This document shows, piece by piece, positions 28,971-42,182 of a DNA stretch of 64,000 bases (position 1 is its first letter; each line of letters starts with the position of its first letter). The DNA lies in contig NZ_BMQC01000005.1 of the NCBI RefSeq assembly GCF_014647915.1, positions 1-64,000 of the forward strand, written 5' to 3'. This DNA comes from Pilimelia terevasa (GTDB lineage Bacteria; Actinomycetota; Actinomycetes; Mycobacteriales; Micromonosporaceae). A program made the translations under genes and the position numbers. The notes beneath the pieces were generated by a model. It made no database searches, was not told the DNA's origin, and was given only the letters and a program-made list of their open reading frames with translations.

Positions 28971-29663
28971 TCAGGACGCCGGCCGGTGGACAGCAGCCCC
29001 ACCGGTGTGCGCCGCCCCGGCTTGCCGATCGACGGCCCCGGGCCGCCTGTCCTCGACCCTGTGGTCGTCAACCGTGGCGGCCGGCGGGTCGACCGCGGGC
29101 GAACCAAGCAATCCTAGCAGTTCGTCCGCGGCCCGCTCGACGTAGTCGTTGACGACGGTCTGGTCGAACTCCTTCTCGGCGGCCAGTTCGTCGTCGGCGT
29201 GGGCCAGGCGCCGGGCGATGGTCTCGGCGTCGTCGGTGCCGCGGCCGACCAGCCGGCGCTTGAGCTCCTCGACGCTGGGCGGGGCCAGGAAGACGAGCCG
29301 CGCCTGCGGCATCGAGGCCCGGACCTGGCGGGCGCCCTGGAGGTCGATCTTCAGCAGGGTGGGGATGCCGGCGGCCAGGTTCCCCTCGACCTGCGCGCGG
29401 GGGGTGCCGTAGAGGTTGCCGGCGAACTCGGCCCACTCCAGGAGCTGGTCGCCGGAGACCAGCCGGGCGAACTCGGCGCGGTCGACGAAGTGGTAGTGCA
29501 CGCCGTCGACCTCGTAGTCGCGCATCCGGCGGGTGGTGACCGAGACCGACAGGGCCACCCACGGCGCACGCGCCCGGATCAGCTCGATCACGCTGTCCTT
29601 GCCGACCCCCGAGGGGCCGGAGAGAACGGTGAGTCGGGCTGCCGGGCGCGCGTCGCGATGCAT
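28971..29663 (-). CDS. gmk: Guanylate kinase, with C-terminal extension
   Basis: Phosphorylates GMP to GDP. 230 aa. P-loop [14 protein letters not shown]-binding [19 protein letters not shown] and the [10 protein letters not shown] segment are intact. The fold ends near residue 190 (DELLGLLGS); about 40 further residues are Pro/Asp/Arg/Ala-rich and look like read-through of the former 3' untranslated region. It follows mihF by 27 bp. Confidence 0.95.
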   Translation of the reverse strand: MHRDARPAARLTVLSGPSGVGKDSVIELIRARAPWVALSVSVTTRRMRDYEVDGVHYHFVDRAEFARLVSGDQLLEWAEFAGNLYGTPRAQVEGNLAAGIPTLLKIDLQGARQVRASMPQARLVFLAPPSVEELKRRLVGRGTDDAETIARRLAHADDELAAEKEFDQTVVNDYVERAADELLGLLGSPAVDPPAATVDDHRVEDRRPGAVDRQAGAAHTGGAAVHRPAS

Positions 29664-29690
29664 GGAACGTTTATACGTGACCCGCCGCGG

Positions 29691-30008
29691 TCAGTTCGCA
29701 GCGAACTCCCCCAGCAGCGCGCGGCGCTGCTGGTCGCCCAGACCCCGCAGCCGGCGGCTGTCAGCGATCTTGAGCTTCTCCATGATCTGGGTGGCACGGA
29801 TCTTGCCGATGCCCGGCAGTGCCTGCAGCACGGCCGAGACCTTCAACTTGCCGACCACGTCGTCGGCCTCGGCCCGGGAGAGCACGTCGGCCAGGGTGGT
29901 CTTGCCCTGCTTGAGCTGTTCCTTCAGCTCGGCACGGGCCTTGCGGATCTCCGCGGCCTTCTCCAGCGCGGCAGCGCGCTGCTCGGGGCTCAGTGACGGG
30001 AGCGGCAC
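29691..30008 (-). CDS. mihF: Integration host factor, actinobacterial type (mIHF/sIHF)
   Basis: Nucleoid-associated DNA-binding protein of actinomycetes. 105 aa, helical, with LPSLSPEQRAAALEKA and the helix-two-turn-helix segment ALPGIGKIRATQIMEKL. The GTG at 30008 follows GAGGAGAAC. It is first in mihF-gmk-rpoZ-coaBC and has its own promoter candidate. In Streptomyces the homologue affects nucleoid compaction and development. Confidence 0.95.
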   Translation of the reverse strand: MPLPSLSPEQRAAALEKAAEIRKARAELKEQLKQGKTTLADVLSRAEADDVVGKLKVSAVLQALPGIGKIRATQIMEKLKIADSRRLRGLGDQQRRALLGEFAAN

Positions 30009-30110
30009 CAGTTCTCCTCAGGTCCCTAGCGCTCCGGCACGAGCCGGAACGAGGTCGGTTCGAAGGGTTGCGCGGGAACGCGTGGTGCTGGTGGTTCCCG
30101 GCGGGACGGA

Positions 30111-30139
30111 AAACTAGCGGTCAGCGGCGTTTTCGGCAA
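30111..30139 (-). promoter_or_regulatory. Promoter candidate for mihF-gmk-rpoZ-coaBC
   Basis: TTGCCG (30134-30139) is followed by a 17-bp spacer and TAGTTT (30111-30116) on the minus strand, about 100 bp upstream of mihF, in an AT-richer patch between pyrF and mihF. Motif evidence only. Confidence 0.45.
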
Positions 30140-30187
30140 CGTCGCGACGTCAAGATCACAGCCACATGGACGCAGCTCAACCCCTCG

Positions 30188-31021
30188 TCAGCCCCGCAGG
30201 ACCGCAGCGCAGTCGTCCCGGACGGACTCCGCGGCGGCGCGCAGCGCCGCCACCGAGGGGCCCGCGCCGAGCACCTGGCGGGAGTACGAAGGGAGCACCG
30301 CGGGCAGTGCGTCGCCGAACACCGCGCGCAGCCCGGCGGCCGTCCCGCCCTGCGCGCCCATCCCGGGCGCCAGGAGCGGGCCATTGACATTAGTCAATGT
30401 ATGACCGGTGTCCCCAATGGTGGCGCCGATCACCAGGCCGACGTCCCCCAAAGGCGTGGCCCCGGCATTGCGGCGGGCGGCGTCGTCGATCACGGCCTGG
30501 GCGACGGTACGGCCGTCGGCGGTCCGGGCGTGCTGCACCGAGGCACCCTCCGGGTTGGACGTCAGGGCCAGGACGAACACGCCCGCACTGTGGGCGTGAG
30601 CTGCGGCGAAGACCGGTTCGAGGGCGCCGGTGCCGAGGTACGGGGCGACCGTCAGCGCGTCGGCGGCCAGCGGCCGGGCCGGGTCCAGGTAGGCCGCCGC
30701 GTACGCCCGCACGGTCGAGCCGATATCACCCCGCTTGACATCGAGTAACACCAATGATCCGGCGGCCCGGCACTGCGCGACCGTCGACTCCAGGATTGCA
30801 ATTCCCCGCGACCCGTACTGCTCGTAGAACGCCGACTGCGGCTTGACCACCGCGACCCGGCCGGCCAGCGCGGCCACCACCGTCTCGCTGAACGAGGCCA
30901 GGCCCTCGACGCTGTCGGGCAGCCCCCAGGCGGCCAGCAGCCCGGGGTGCGGGTCGACGCCCACACACAGCGGACCGAGGCGGTCTGTGGCGGCGCGCAG
31001 CCGAGTGCCGAATGACTCCAC
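30188..31021 (-). CDS. pyrF: Orotidine 5'-phosphate decarboxylase (class with TIM barrel, type 2)
   Basis: Final step of UMP synthesis. 277 aa with LCVGVDPHPGLL, the catalytic LLDVKRGDIGST (Lys-Asp pair), VAPYLGTGALEPV and LTSNPEG, typical of the longer actinobacterial PyrF. The GTG at 31021 follows GAGGAGGAACACA; an ORF start at 31036 would contain that site. Codon 92 is TTA and nearby codons (ATT, TCA, TTG, ACT, AAT) are AT-rich, unlike neighbours. A CATTGAC/GTCAATG inverted repeat lies inside the gene at 30382-30399. Confidence 0.95.
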   Translation of the reverse strand: MESFGTRLRAATDRLGPLCVGVDPHPGLLAAWGLPDSVEGLASFSETVVAALAGRVAVVKPQSAFYEQYGSRGIAILESTVAQCRAAGSLVLLDVKRGDIGSTVRAYAAAYLDPARPLAADALTVAPYLGTGALEPVFAAAHAHSAGVFVLALTSNPEGASVQHARTADGRTVAQAVIDDAARRNAGATPLGDVGLVIGATIGDTGHTLTNVNGPLLAPGMGAQGGTAAGLRAVFGDALPAVLPSYSRQVLGAGPSVAALRAAAESVRDDCAAVLRG

Positions 31022-31032
31022 TGTGTTCCTCC

Positions 31033-32322
31033 TCACTGGTAAACCGACGCCTCCACCGCGGCGCCGACGCCGCGGCAGAGACGCGCGATGTCCGAATCAT
31101 CGGTGATGTACGGCGGCATGACATAGATCAGATCGCGGAACGGACGCAGCCAGACACCCTCCGCAATGGCCGCCGCGGCGGCGCGGTCGACCGGCACCGG
31201 CCCGGCCGTCTGGACCACGCCGATCGCGCCGAGGACCCGGACGTCGGCGACGCCCGGGACCGCGCGCAGGGGCGCCAGGCCGGCCGCCAGGCCGGCGGAG
31301 ATCCGGGCGACGTCGGCCCGCCAGGCGCCCGTGTCGAGCAGGTCCAGCGACGCGTTGGCCACGGCGCAGGCGAGCGGATTGCCCATGAAGGTCGGTCCGT
31401 GCGCGAGGACCGGCACAGCCCCCCGGGAGATGCCGCGGGCCACCCGCGGAGTGCACAGGGCGGCGGCCAGGGACAGGTACCCGCCGGTGAGCGCCTTGCC
31501 CACGCAGAGCACGTCCGGGGCGACCCCGGCGTGCGCCGCGGCGAAGAATTCACCCGTACGGCCGAAGCCCGTGGCGATCTCGTCGAAGATCAGCAGGATG
31601 TCGTGGGCGTCGCAGAGCTCGCGCAGGGCGCGCAGGTACCCGGGGTGGTGGAACCGCATCCCGCCCGCCCCCTGGACCACCGGCTCCACGATCACGGCCG
31701 CCAGCTCGGGGGCGTGGGCGGCGAGCGTGGTCTCCAGCGCGGCGACGTAGCCGGGGTCGACGGGGGCGTCCGCCCCGCCCGGCGGCGGCGGGGCGAAGAC
31801 CTGCGCCGGCAGGACGCCGCGCCAGAGCTGGTGCATCCCGCCCTCGGGGTCGCAGACGCTCATCGGGTGGAAGGTGTCGCCGTGGTACCCGCCCCGCCAG
31901 GTCGCCAGGCGGCGCTTGGCGGACCGGCCGGCGGAGCGCCAGTACTGGAGGGCCATCTTGACGGCCACCTCGACGGCCACCGAGCCGGAGTCGCAGAGGA
32001 ACACGTGCGCCAGCTCCCCCGGCGCCGCCTCGACGAGCCGCCGGGCCAGCGTGACGGCCGGGGCGTGGGTCAGCCCGCCGAACATGACGTGGCTCATCCG
32101 GCCGAGCTGGTCGGTGACGGCCGCGTCCAGGACCGGGTGCCGGTAGCCGTGGACCGCCGCCCACCAGGACGCCATCCCGTCGACCAGCTCCCGCCCGTCG
32201 GCCAGCCGCAGGCGCACGCCGGCCGCGGACTCCACGACGTAGGGGTCGGCGGTGCCGGGCATCGGGCCGTACGGGTGCCACACGTGCGCCCGGTCGAGCC
32301 GGAGCAGCTCCTGCGCGTTCAC
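31033..32322 (-). CDS. bioA: Adenosylmethionine-8-amino-7-oxononanoate aminotransferase
   Basis: PLP-dependent aminotransferase of biotin synthesis using SAM as amino donor. 429 aa: HVWHPYGPM near the N-terminus, [66 protein letters not shown] with the PLP-contact Asp, and [13 protein letters not shown] with the Schiff-base Lys. The GTG start overlaps the pyrD stop (GTGA), and pyrF follows after 11 bp, so bioA is embedded in the pyrimidine operon. No bioB, bioD or bioF is in the window. Confidence 0.94.
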   Translation of the reverse strand: MNAQELLRLDRAHVWHPYGPMPGTADPYVVESAAGVRLRLADGRELVDGMASWWAAVHGYRHPVLDAAVTDQLGRMSHVMFGGLTHAPAVTLARRLVEAAPGELAHVFLCDSGSVAVEVAVKMALQYWRSAGRSAKRRLATWRGGYHGDTFHPMSVCDPEGGMHQLWRGVLPAQVFAPPPPGGADAPVDPGYVAALETTLAAHAPELAAVIVEPVVQGAGGMRFHHPGYLRALRELCDAHDILLIFDEIATGFGRTGEFFAAAHAGVAPDVLCVGKALTGGYLSLAAALCTPRVARGISRGAVPVLAHGPTFMGNPLACAVANASLDLLDTGAWRADVARISAGLAAGLAPLRAVPGVADVRVLGAIGVVQTAGPVPVDRAAAAAIAEGVWLRPFRDLIYVMPPYITDDSDIARLCRGVGAAVEASVYQ

Positions 32323-33404
32323 CGCCGGTCCCGGGCCGCCCGCGCGACCGCGCGCACCAGCGGCGGGCCGTGGAAGATGAACCCGGAGTAGAGCTGGACC
32401 AGGGACGCGCCCGCGTCGAACAGCCGGGCGGCGTCGTCGGCCCCAGTGATGCCGCCGACCCCGACCACGGGCAGGCCGCCCCCGGTCTCGCGGTGGATGA
32501 ACGCGACGACCGCCCGGGTCCGGTCGGCCAGCGGGCGCCCGGACAGCCCGCCGGCCTCGGCGGCGCGGGCCTGGTCGGCGGGGGCCAGGTGGGCGCGGCC
32601 GAGGGTGGTGTTGGTGGCGATGACGCCCGCGGCCCCGCCGCGGACGCACACGTCGAGGGCCTCGGCGACCGCGCTGTCGGCGAGGTCCGGAGCGATCTTC
32701 ACCAGGACCGGCGGGGGCGGCCCGGACCGGCCGGGCGCTGGCCGGCCGGCCAGCGCCGCCACCAGCTCCTCCAGGCTCGCCCGGTCCTGCAGCGCCCGCA
32801 GCCCGGGGGTGTTCGGCGAGGAGACGTTGACCGCCACGTAGTCGGCGTACCGGGCCAGCGCGTCGTAGGAGTACAGGTAGTCCCCGACTGCCTCGGCCAG
32901 CGGGGTGGTCTTGGACTTGCCCAGCGAGATGCCCAGCGGCACCCCCAGCGGGCGGGGCCGGGCGGCGAGCCGGGCGGCGAGCGCGTCGGCCCCGGCGTTG
33001 TTGAAGCCCATCCGGTTGATCACGCCCTCGCTGGCGGGCAGGCGGAACAGGCGCGGGCGGGGGTTGCCGGGCTGGGCGTGCCGGGTGACGGTACCGACCT
33101 CGACGAAGCCGAAGCCCAGCGCCGGCCAGGCCGGCAGGGCGGCGCCGTCCTTGTCCATCCCGGCGGCCAGGCCCACCGGGTTCGGGAAGTCGATGCCGCA
33201 CACCGTCCGCGGCGCGCGCACGGCGTACCGCGCGGCGAGCGCCCGCAGCAGCGCCGGTCGGCCGGCCAGGCCGGCCAGCCGGGCCAGCGTCCACTCGTGG
33301 GCGCGCTCGGCGTCCCCGCCGCCGATGCGGAACAGCACCGGCCGCACGACCCGCTCGAACACCGCGCCCCGCCCCGGAGCCGGACCGCGGCCGCCCGCCG
33401 TCAC
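32319..33404 (-). CDS. pyrD: Dihydroorotate dehydrogenase (quinone), class 2
   Basis: Membrane-associated FMN enzyme oxidising dihydroorotate with quinone. 361 aa: an N-terminal amphipathic helix region ([20 protein letters not shown]), then the barrel with [41 protein letters not shown] and the catalytic-Ser segment [11 protein letters not shown]. It starts with GTG 43 bp after carB and is coupled to bioA. Confidence 0.95.
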   Translation of the reverse strand: MTAGGRGPAPGRGAVFERVVRPVLFRIGGGDAERAHEWTLARLAGLAGRPALLRALAARYAVRAPRTVCGIDFPNPVGLAAGMDKDGAALPAWPALGFGFVEVGTVTRHAQPGNPRPRLFRLPASEGVINRMGFNNAGADALAARLAARPRPLGVPLGISLGKSKTTPLAEAVGDYLYSYDALARYADYVAVNVSSPNTPGLRALQDRASLEELVAALAGRPAPGRSGPPPPVLVKIAPDLADSAVAEALDVCVRGGAAGVIATNTTLGRAHLAPADQARAAEAGGLSGRPLADRTRAVVAFIHRETGGGLPVVGVGGITGADDAARLFDAGASLVQLYSGFIFHGPPLVRAVARAARDRR

Positions 33405-33447
33405 CGGGTCGCCCGCCCGGCCGTAACCCGGCCGCCCGTCCGGGCCG

Positions 33448-36829
<3,382 letters not shown>

Positions 36830-36837
<8 letters not shown>

Positions 36838-37966
36838 TCCCGGCCCCCTTCGTACCCGCGCCCTCGATGAGGTCGCGGAAGCGGTCGAACAGGTAGTCGG
36901 CGTCGCGCGGACCAGCCGCGGCCTCCGGGTGGTACTGGACGGTGAAGGCCGGGGCGTCCAGCGCCCGCAGGCCCTCCACCACGCCGTCGTTGAGGCAGAC
37001 GTGGCTCACCTCGACCCGGCCGAACGCGGTGTCGGCGGCGGCGTCGGTCGGCGCGTCGACGGCGAAGCCGTGGTTGTGCGAGGTGACCTCCACCTTGCCG
37101 GTGGTGCGGTCCAGCACCGGCTGGTTGACGCCGCGGTGGCCGTACCCCAGCTTGTAGGTGCCGAACCCCAGCGCGCGGCCCAGGATCTGGCTGCCGAAGC
37201 AGATGCCGAACAGCGGGATCCCCCGCCGCAGCACCTCGGTGGCGAGCGCGACCGGGCCGTCGGCGGTCGCCGGGTCGCCCGGGCCGGGCGAGAGGAACAC
37301 GGCGTCCGCGCCGACGGCCAGCAGGCCGTCCAGCGTGGACGAGGCCGGCAGCACGTGGGTGGTGACGCCGCGGGCGGCCAGCCGCCGGGTCACGTTGCGC
37401 TTGATCCCCAGGTCCAGGGCCGCGACCGTGTACCGGTGGGTGCCCTGCGCGGCGACCGTGTAGGCCGCGGCGGTGCTCACCTCGGCCGACAGGTCCGCGC
37501 CGGCCATCGGCGCCGCGGCCAGCACCCGCTCGCGCAGCGACGCGGCGTCGGTGCCGTTGCTGGCCACCCCGGCCCGCATCGCGCCGCGCTCGCGCAGGTG
37601 CCGGGTGAGCGCCCGGGTGTCGATGCCGGAGATCCCGACCACGCCCTCGGCGGCCAGCCGGTCGCCCAGCTCGCCGGTGGACCGCCAGTTGGCGGCCCGC
37701 GGGCTGGGGTCGCGCACGACGTACCCGGCCACCCAGAACTGGTCGGACTCGTCGTCCTCGCCGTTGACCCCGGTGTTGCCCACGTGCGGCGCGGTCTGGA
37801 CCACCACCTGGCGGTGGTACGAGGGGTCGGTCAGGGTCTCCTGGTAGCCGGTCATCGCCGTGGTGAAGACCGCCTCGCCGACGGTCTCCCCCACCGCGCC
37901 GTACGCCTCGCCGACGAAGGTGCGTCCGTCCTCCAGGACCAGGATCGCTTCGTGGGTCACTGACAT
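36830..37966 (-). CDS. carA: Carbamoyl-phosphate synthase small (glutaminase) subunit
   Basis: Provides ammonia from glutamine to CarB. 378 aa: N-terminal CPSase_sm domain ([32 protein letters not shown]), then a class I glutamine amidotransferase with LSPGPGDP, the nucleophile in [15 protein letters not shown] and [10 protein letters not shown] plus [13 protein letters not shown] at 37966 overlaps pyrC by 10 bp. Confidence 0.97.
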
Positions 37967-39273
37967 GCCTTTCCGTCGAGGACCGTCGCGGTGCCGTGCA
38001 GGAACGTCGCGACCACCCGGCCGGGCAGCTCCAGTCCGGCGTAGGGGGTGTTGCGGCTGCGGCTGGCCAGCCCGCCCGCGTCGACCGTGCGGGTCGCGGC
38101 CGGGTCCACCAGCGTCAGGTTGGCCGGGCTGCCCGGCGCCGGGTCGTGGCCGTGGGCGTCGAGCCCGGCGATCCGGGCCGGCGTGCGCGACATCCGCCGG
38201 GCCACCAGCTCCCACACCGTCGCCTCGGGCAGGTCGGCCTCGCGCAGCACCTTGACCACGATGGACAGGGCCGTCTCCAGGCCGAGCATCCCCGGCCGGG
38301 CGTACGCCCACTCGCACTCCTTGTCGTGCCCGGCGTGCGGCGCGTGGTCGGTGGCGACCACGTCCACGACGCCCTCGACCAGCGCGGCCCGCAGGGCGGC
38401 GACGTCCTCGGCCGTCCGCAGCGGCGGGTTGACCTTGTAGACCGGGTCGTACCCGGCCGCCAGCTCGTGGGTGAGCAGCAGGTGGTGCGGGCACACCTCC
38501 GCCGTCAGCCGGGGCACCGGGCCGCGGTCGACCCACGGCCGCCGCTTGGCGTGCCGCAGGATCTCCACCGAACCGGCCGTCGAGACGTGGCAGACGTGCA
38601 GCCGCGAGTCGACGTGCTCGGCGAGCAGGACGTCCCGCGCGATGATCGCCTCCTCGGCGACCGCCGGCCAGCCGGCCAGGCCGATCCGGGCGGCGACCTC
38701 GCCCTCGTGCATCTGGGCGCCCTCGGTCAGCCGCGGCTCCTCGGCGTGCTGGGCGACGACCCCGTCGAACGCCTTCACGTACTCCAGCGCCCGCCGCATC
38801 AACCGCGGGTCGTGCACGCAGATCCCGTCGTCGGAGAAGATCCGCACCCGGGCCGCCGAGTCGGCCATGTCGCCGAGGGCGGCCAGGCGCTCGCCGGCCA
38901 GCCCGACGGTGACCGCCCCGACGGGCTGGACGTCCACCAGCCCGACCGCGCGGCCCCGGCGCCACACCTGCTCCACCAGGGCGGGGGTGTCGGCGACCGG
39001 GTCGGTGTTGGCCATCGCGCAGACGGCCGTGTACCCGCCGAGCGCCGCGGCCCGGGAGCCGGACTCGATGGTCTCGGCGTCCTCCCGGCCCGGCTCGCGC
39101 AGGTGGGTGTGCAGGTCCACCAGGCCGGGCAGGGCGACGAGGCCCTCGGCGTCGACGACCGCGGCGTCGGGCGCGGACAGGCCGGTGCCGACCTGCGCCA
39201 CCGCGCCGTCGCGCAGCAGCAGGTCCGCGCACTCGCCGCCGACCAGCCGGGCTCCCCTGATCAGGTACTTCAC
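37957..39273 (-). CDS. pyrC: Dihydroorotase, class I
   Basis: Cyclises carbamoyl aspartate. 438 aa amidohydrolase: metal ligands in [37 protein letters not shown] and ATDHAPHA. The GTG start overlaps the pyrB stop (GTGA). As in other actinobacterial pyr operons it lies between pyrB and carA. Confidence 0.96.
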   Translation of the reverse strand: MKYLIRGARLVGGECADLLLRDGAVAQVGTGLSAPDAAVVDAEGLVALPGLVDLHTHLREPGREDAETIESGSRAAALGGYTAVCAMANTDPVADTPALVEQVWRRGRAVGLVDVQPVGAVTVGLAGERLAALGDMADSAARVRIFSDDGICVHDPRLMRRALEYVKAFDGVVAQHAEEPRLTEGAQMHEGEVAARIGLAGWPAVAEEAIIARDVLLAEHVDSRLHVCHVSTAGSVEILRHAKRRPWVDRGPVPRLTAEVCPHHLLLTHELAAGYDPVYKVNPPLRTAEDVAALRAALVEGVVDVVATDHAPHAGHDKECEWAYARPGMLGLETALSIVVKVLREADLPEATVWELVARRMSRTPARIAGLDAHGHDPAPGSPANLTLVDPAATRTVDAGGLASRSRNTPYAGLELPGRVVATFLHGTATVLDGKACQ

Positions 39274-40214
39274 TGACTCCGCCTCTCCGCACGGGTGCCG
39301 TTCTCCGCAAGGGTGCCGTCCAGCAGCAGGTGCAGGACGGCCATCCGGGTCCAGACGCCGTTGCTGACCTGGTCGACGATGGTGGACCGGGCCGAGTCGG
39401 CGACGCCGCCGTCGATCTCGACGCCGCGGTTCATCGGCCCGGGGTGCATCACGATCGCGTGCGGGGCCAGCCGCCCGGCCCGGTCGTCGTGCAGGCCGTA
39501 CCGCCGCGCGTACTCCCGGATCGACGGGAAGAACGAGGACGTCATCCGCTCGTGCTGGACCCGCAGCATCATCACCACGTCGACCTCGGGCAGGACCGCG
39601 TCCAGGTCGTAGCCGACCTCGACGCCGGCGCCGTAGACGTGGCCGGAGCGGGGTACCAGGGTCGGCGGGCCGACCAGGGTCACCTTGGCCCCGAGCGTGG
39701 TGAGCAGGATCGCGTTGGACCGGGCCACCCGCGAGTGCCGGACGTCGCCGACGATGGCCACCCGCAGGCCGGCGACGCGGCCGGTCCGCTGGCGGATCGT
39801 GTACGCGTCCAGCAGCGCCTGCGTCGGGTGCTCGTGGGTGCCGTCACCGGCGTTGACCACCGGCACGTCGACCCAGCCGGCCAGGCGGTGCGGCGCGCCG
39901 GAGGCCGGGTGCCGGATCACGACCGCGTCGGCGCCCATCGCCCGCAGGGTCAGCGCGGTGTCCTTGAGCGACTCGCCCTTGGCGACGCTGGAGCCCTTGA
40001 CGGCGAAGGCGACCACGCCGGCCCCCAGGCGCCGGGCGGCGGAGTCGAAGGAGAACCGGGTGCGGGTGGAGTCCTCGTAGAACAGGTTCACCACCGTCCG
40101 GCCGGCCAGCGGGCGGTCCGGCCCGGTGCCGGCGGCGAACGCGGCGGCGCGGTCCAGCAGCGCGGTCGCCGCGGCGGCGTCCAGGTCGGCGGCGGACAGC
40201 AGATGGGTGGTCAC
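39270..40214 (-). CDS. pyrB: Aspartate carbamoyltransferase catalytic subunit
   Basis: Committed pyrimidine step. 314 aa: carbamoyl-phosphate site [15 protein letters not shown], the [11 protein letters not shown] loop, [18 protein letters not shown] and [12 protein letters not shown]. No pyrI regulatory subunit gene is present. The GTG start overlaps the pyrR stop (GTGA). Confidence 0.97.
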   Translation of the reverse strand: MTTHLLSAADLDAAAATALLDRAAAFAAGTGPDRPLAGRTVVNLFYEDSTRTRFSFDSAARRLGAGVVAFAVKGSSVAKGESLKDTALTLRAMGADAVVIRHPASGAPHRLAGWVDVPVVNAGDGTHEHPTQALLDAYTIRQRTGRVAGLRVAIVGDVRHSRVARSNAILLTTLGAKVTLVGPPTLVPRSGHVYGAGVEVGYDLDAVLPEVDVVMMLRVQHERMTSSFFPSIREYARRYGLHDDRAGRLAPHAIVMHPGPMNRGVEIDGGVADSARSTIVDQVSNGVWTRMAVLHLLLDGTLAENGTRAERRSQ

Positions 40215-40804
40215 TGTTCTCCTCCCTGCGGGGTATCCCCGTGCAGGCGGACCTCGTCGCGCGGGTCCACCTCCACCAGCGACACGCGCACGGTCTCGCG
40301 CAGCGCGGTCGGGATGTTCTTGCCGACGTAGTCGGCGCGGATGGGCAGCTCGCGGTGGCCGCGGTCGACCAGGACGGCCAACTGCACCGAGGCGGGGCGG
40401 CCGAGCTGGGCGAGCGCGTCGAGCGCGGCGCGGGCGGTCCGGCCGGAGCAGAGCACGTCGTCGACGAGGATCAGCCGCCGGCCGTCGACCCCGCCCGGGG
40501 GCAGGTCCGTCGGCAGCGCGCTGGTGGCCGCCCGCAGGCCGCGGTCGTCGCGGCAGGCGGTGACGTCGAGGACCCCGACCGGCACCCGCACGCCCTCGAA
40601 GGCGTGGATGCGGCCGGCGAGCCGGCGGGCCAGCGGCACCCCGCGGGTGGGGATGCCGAGCAGGACGGTGTCGCGGGCCCCGGCCGTCTTCTCCAGGATC
40701 TGGTGGGCGAGCCGGTCGACCACGCGCTGGATCTCCGGGGCGGCGAGGATGACCTTGCCGGCGCCGCGGGCGGCGGGGTCGCGGGCGAGTTCGGGGTACG
40801 CCAA
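40211..40804 (-). CDS. pyrR: Pyrimidine operon regulator PyrR / uracil phosphoribosyltransferase
   Basis: UMP-responsive RNA-binding regulator with PRTase fold. 197 aa. RIAHQILEK-like helix, [12 protein letters not shown] and the PRPP loop [21 protein letters not shown] are present. I chose the TTG at 40804, which has an excellent AAGGAGG site 6 nt upstream; upstream in-frame codons show no homology. It is the first gene of the pyr operon, with every junction down to carB overlapping. Confidence 0.94.
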   Translation of the reverse strand: MAYPELARDPAARGAGKVILAAPEIQRVVDRLAHQILEKTAGARDTVLLGIPTRGVPLARRLAGRIHAFEGVRVPVGVLDVTACRDDRGLRAATSALPTDLPPGGVDGRRLILVDDVLCSGRTARAALDALAQLGRPASVQLAVLVDRGHRELPIRADYVGKNIPTALRETVRVSLVEVDPRDEVRLHGDTPQGGEQ

Positions 40805-40816
40805 GGCGGACCTCCT

Positions 40817-40842
40817 TCCCCGCCTCACGGGACGGGTCGTTA
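40817..40842 (-). promoter_or_regulatory. PyrR-binding-loop-like element at the pyrR ribosome-binding site
   Basis: The minus strand reads GACCCGTCCCGTGAGGCGGGG, a small stem (CCCG/CGGG) around the sequence TCCCGTGAGG. This resembles the PyrR-recognised loop (UCCxGxGAGGC). It ends directly at the AAGGAGG site, so PyrR-UMP binding could block translation, as proposed for mycobacterial pyr leaders. Not tested by folding. Confidence 0.5.
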
Positions 40843-41098
40843 AAGGATGTCGGTATGTCACCCCCGCGTACGCCCCGGGCGCGGTGCCCGGGTGTACGCG
40901 CGGTGACGCGGCGGCCGGCCCGGCGCCGGCCCGCCGACCGGGCACCTCCCCCGGGGGCGCCGGTGGCGGGTCGCGGTCGAAGCCGGGCACACGGTAGCAG
41001 CAGGCGATCATGGTCCCCGAACGGGCCTCCCCATGCCGGCCGGACGGCGGAGGCGGGGACGCGCGTCACGCGATATTGCATTGATCTGGCTCGCGCAC

Positions 41099-41140
41099 TT
41101 GACCTCCTGTGCTCCGGCCCGTACCGTCACGCTCCGTAGT
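41099..41140 (+). promoter_or_regulatory. bldD promoter and BldD-box-like operator
   Basis: TTGACC (41099-41104) is followed by a 17-bp spacer and TACCGT (41122-41127). GTCACGCTCCGTAGT (41126-41140) overlaps the -10 and start region and matches the BldD consensus with about two mismatches. This fits the known autorepression of bldD. The rest of the 379-bp gap to pyrR (40843-41098) showed nothing I could name apart from GC-rich sequence. Confidence 0.5.
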
Positions 41141-41183
41141 GATTAGCCGGGGTCCCACCCCGGGCAGCACTGGGAGTGACTCG

Positions 41184-41672
41184 ATGCCCTCTGAGTACGC
41201 CAAGTCCCTCGGCGCCCGACTGCGCTCGATCCGCCAGCAGCAGGGGTTGTCCCTGCAAGGCGTCGAGGAGAAGTCGAACGGGCGCTGGAAGGCCGTCGTC
41301 GTCGGCTCGTACGAGCGTGGCGACCGTGCGGTCACCGTCTCCCGCCTGGCCGAACTGGCCGACTTCTACCGGGTTCCGGTGGCGGAGCTGCTGCCCGACG
41401 GCAGCGGCGTCCGGCAGGAGGCCACCAACAAGATCGTGCTCGACCTGGAGAAGCTGTACGACCAGGCCTCCGACGACCTCGGCTACGTCGCGCGGTACGC
41501 CCGCGCGATCCAGCAGCAGCGGGGCGACTACAACGGCCGGGTCCTGTCGATCCGCGCCGACGACCTGCGCGCGCTGGCGATCGTGTACGACATCTCGCCG
41601 TCGGGTCTGATCGAGCGGCTGAGCGAGCAGGGCGTGCTGGTCGCCGATCCGCGGGCGTTCTTCGGTTCCTGA
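41184..41672 (+). CDS. bldD: BldD developmental master regulator
   Basis: DNA-binding repressor of sporulation genes in mycelial actinomycetes, activated by tetrameric c-di-GMP. 162 aa: an N-terminal Xre-type HTH (LGARLRSIRQQQGLSLQGVEEKS, quoted in part; VVVGSYERGDRAVTV) and a C-terminal effector domain with RGD (113-115) and RADD (124-127), matching the RxD-X8-RxxD ligand motif. The ATG follows GGGAGTG. It is the only plus-strand gene between nusB and pyrR. Confidence 0.96.
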   Translation: MPSEYAKSLGARLRSIRQQQGLSLQGVEEKSNGRWKAVVVGSYERGDRAVTVSRLAELADFYRVPVAELLPDGSGVRQEATNKIVLDLEKLYDQASDDLGYVARYARAIQQQRGDYNGRVLSIRADDLRALAIVYDISPSGLIERLSEQGVLVADPRAFFGS

Positions 41673-41689
41673 CGCCGCCCGGCATCGCC

Positions 41690-41727
41690 AGAACGGCCCG
41701 CACCGGCAAGCCGGTGCGGGCCGTTCT
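41690..41727. terminator. Bidirectional terminator between bldD and nusB
   Basis: A perfect 18-bp inverted repeat with a 2-nt loop (left arm begins AGAACGGCCCGC, right arm ends GGGCCGTTCT), 18 bp after the bldD stop and 21 bp after the nusB stop on the other strand. It serves both convergent genes. Confidence 0.9.
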
Positions 41728-41747
41728 GCTGTGCCGCCCTCGGGCCG

Positions 41748-42182
41748 TCAGCGGGTGGCGTACTCGGCGATCCGGCCGAGGACGCCGTTGAGGAAGCGCG
41801 GCGAGTCGTCGGTGGACATCTGCCGGGCCAGCTCGACGGCCTCGGTGATCGCCACGGCGTCGTCGATCTCGTCGACGTAGAGCAGCTCGTAGGTGGCGAT
41901 CCGGGCCAGGTTGCGGTCGACCACCGGCATCCGCTCCAGCGTCCACCCCTCGGCGTAGGTGGAGATCACCTCGTCGATCCGGTCGATCCGCTCCGCCACG
42001 CCCTCGACCAGCGCGGTCGCGTAGCCCAGGTGCTCCGGCAGCGGGCGCTCCAGCCGGGCGACGTAGTCGCCGAGGACGTCGGGGACCGGCTGGTCGCGCA
42101 GGTCCGCCTGGTAGAGCACGTCGAGCGCCCGCTTGCGCGCCTTGCGGCGGGCGGGCATCTGGACCCGGGGACCCTCGGCCAT
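41748..42182 (-). CDS. nusB: Transcription antitermination factor NusB
   Basis: Binds boxA RNA with S10 during rRNA transcription. About 144 aa, all-helical: PARRKARKRALDVLYQADLRD, RMPVVDRNLARIATYELLYVDEIDDAVAITEAVELAR (quoted in part), RFLNGVLGRIAEYA. The ATG at 42182 overlaps the efp stop (TGATG); an internal ATG at 42158 is also possible. A boxA-like site is present in the rrn leader at 141-158. Confidence 0.95.
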   Translation of the reverse strand: MAEGPRVQMPARRKARKRALDVLYQADLRDQPVPDVLGDYVARLERPLPEHLGYATALVEGVAERIDRIDEVISTYAEGWTLERMPVVDRNLARIATYELLYVDEIDDAVAITEAVELARQMSTDDSPRFLNGVLGRIAEYATR

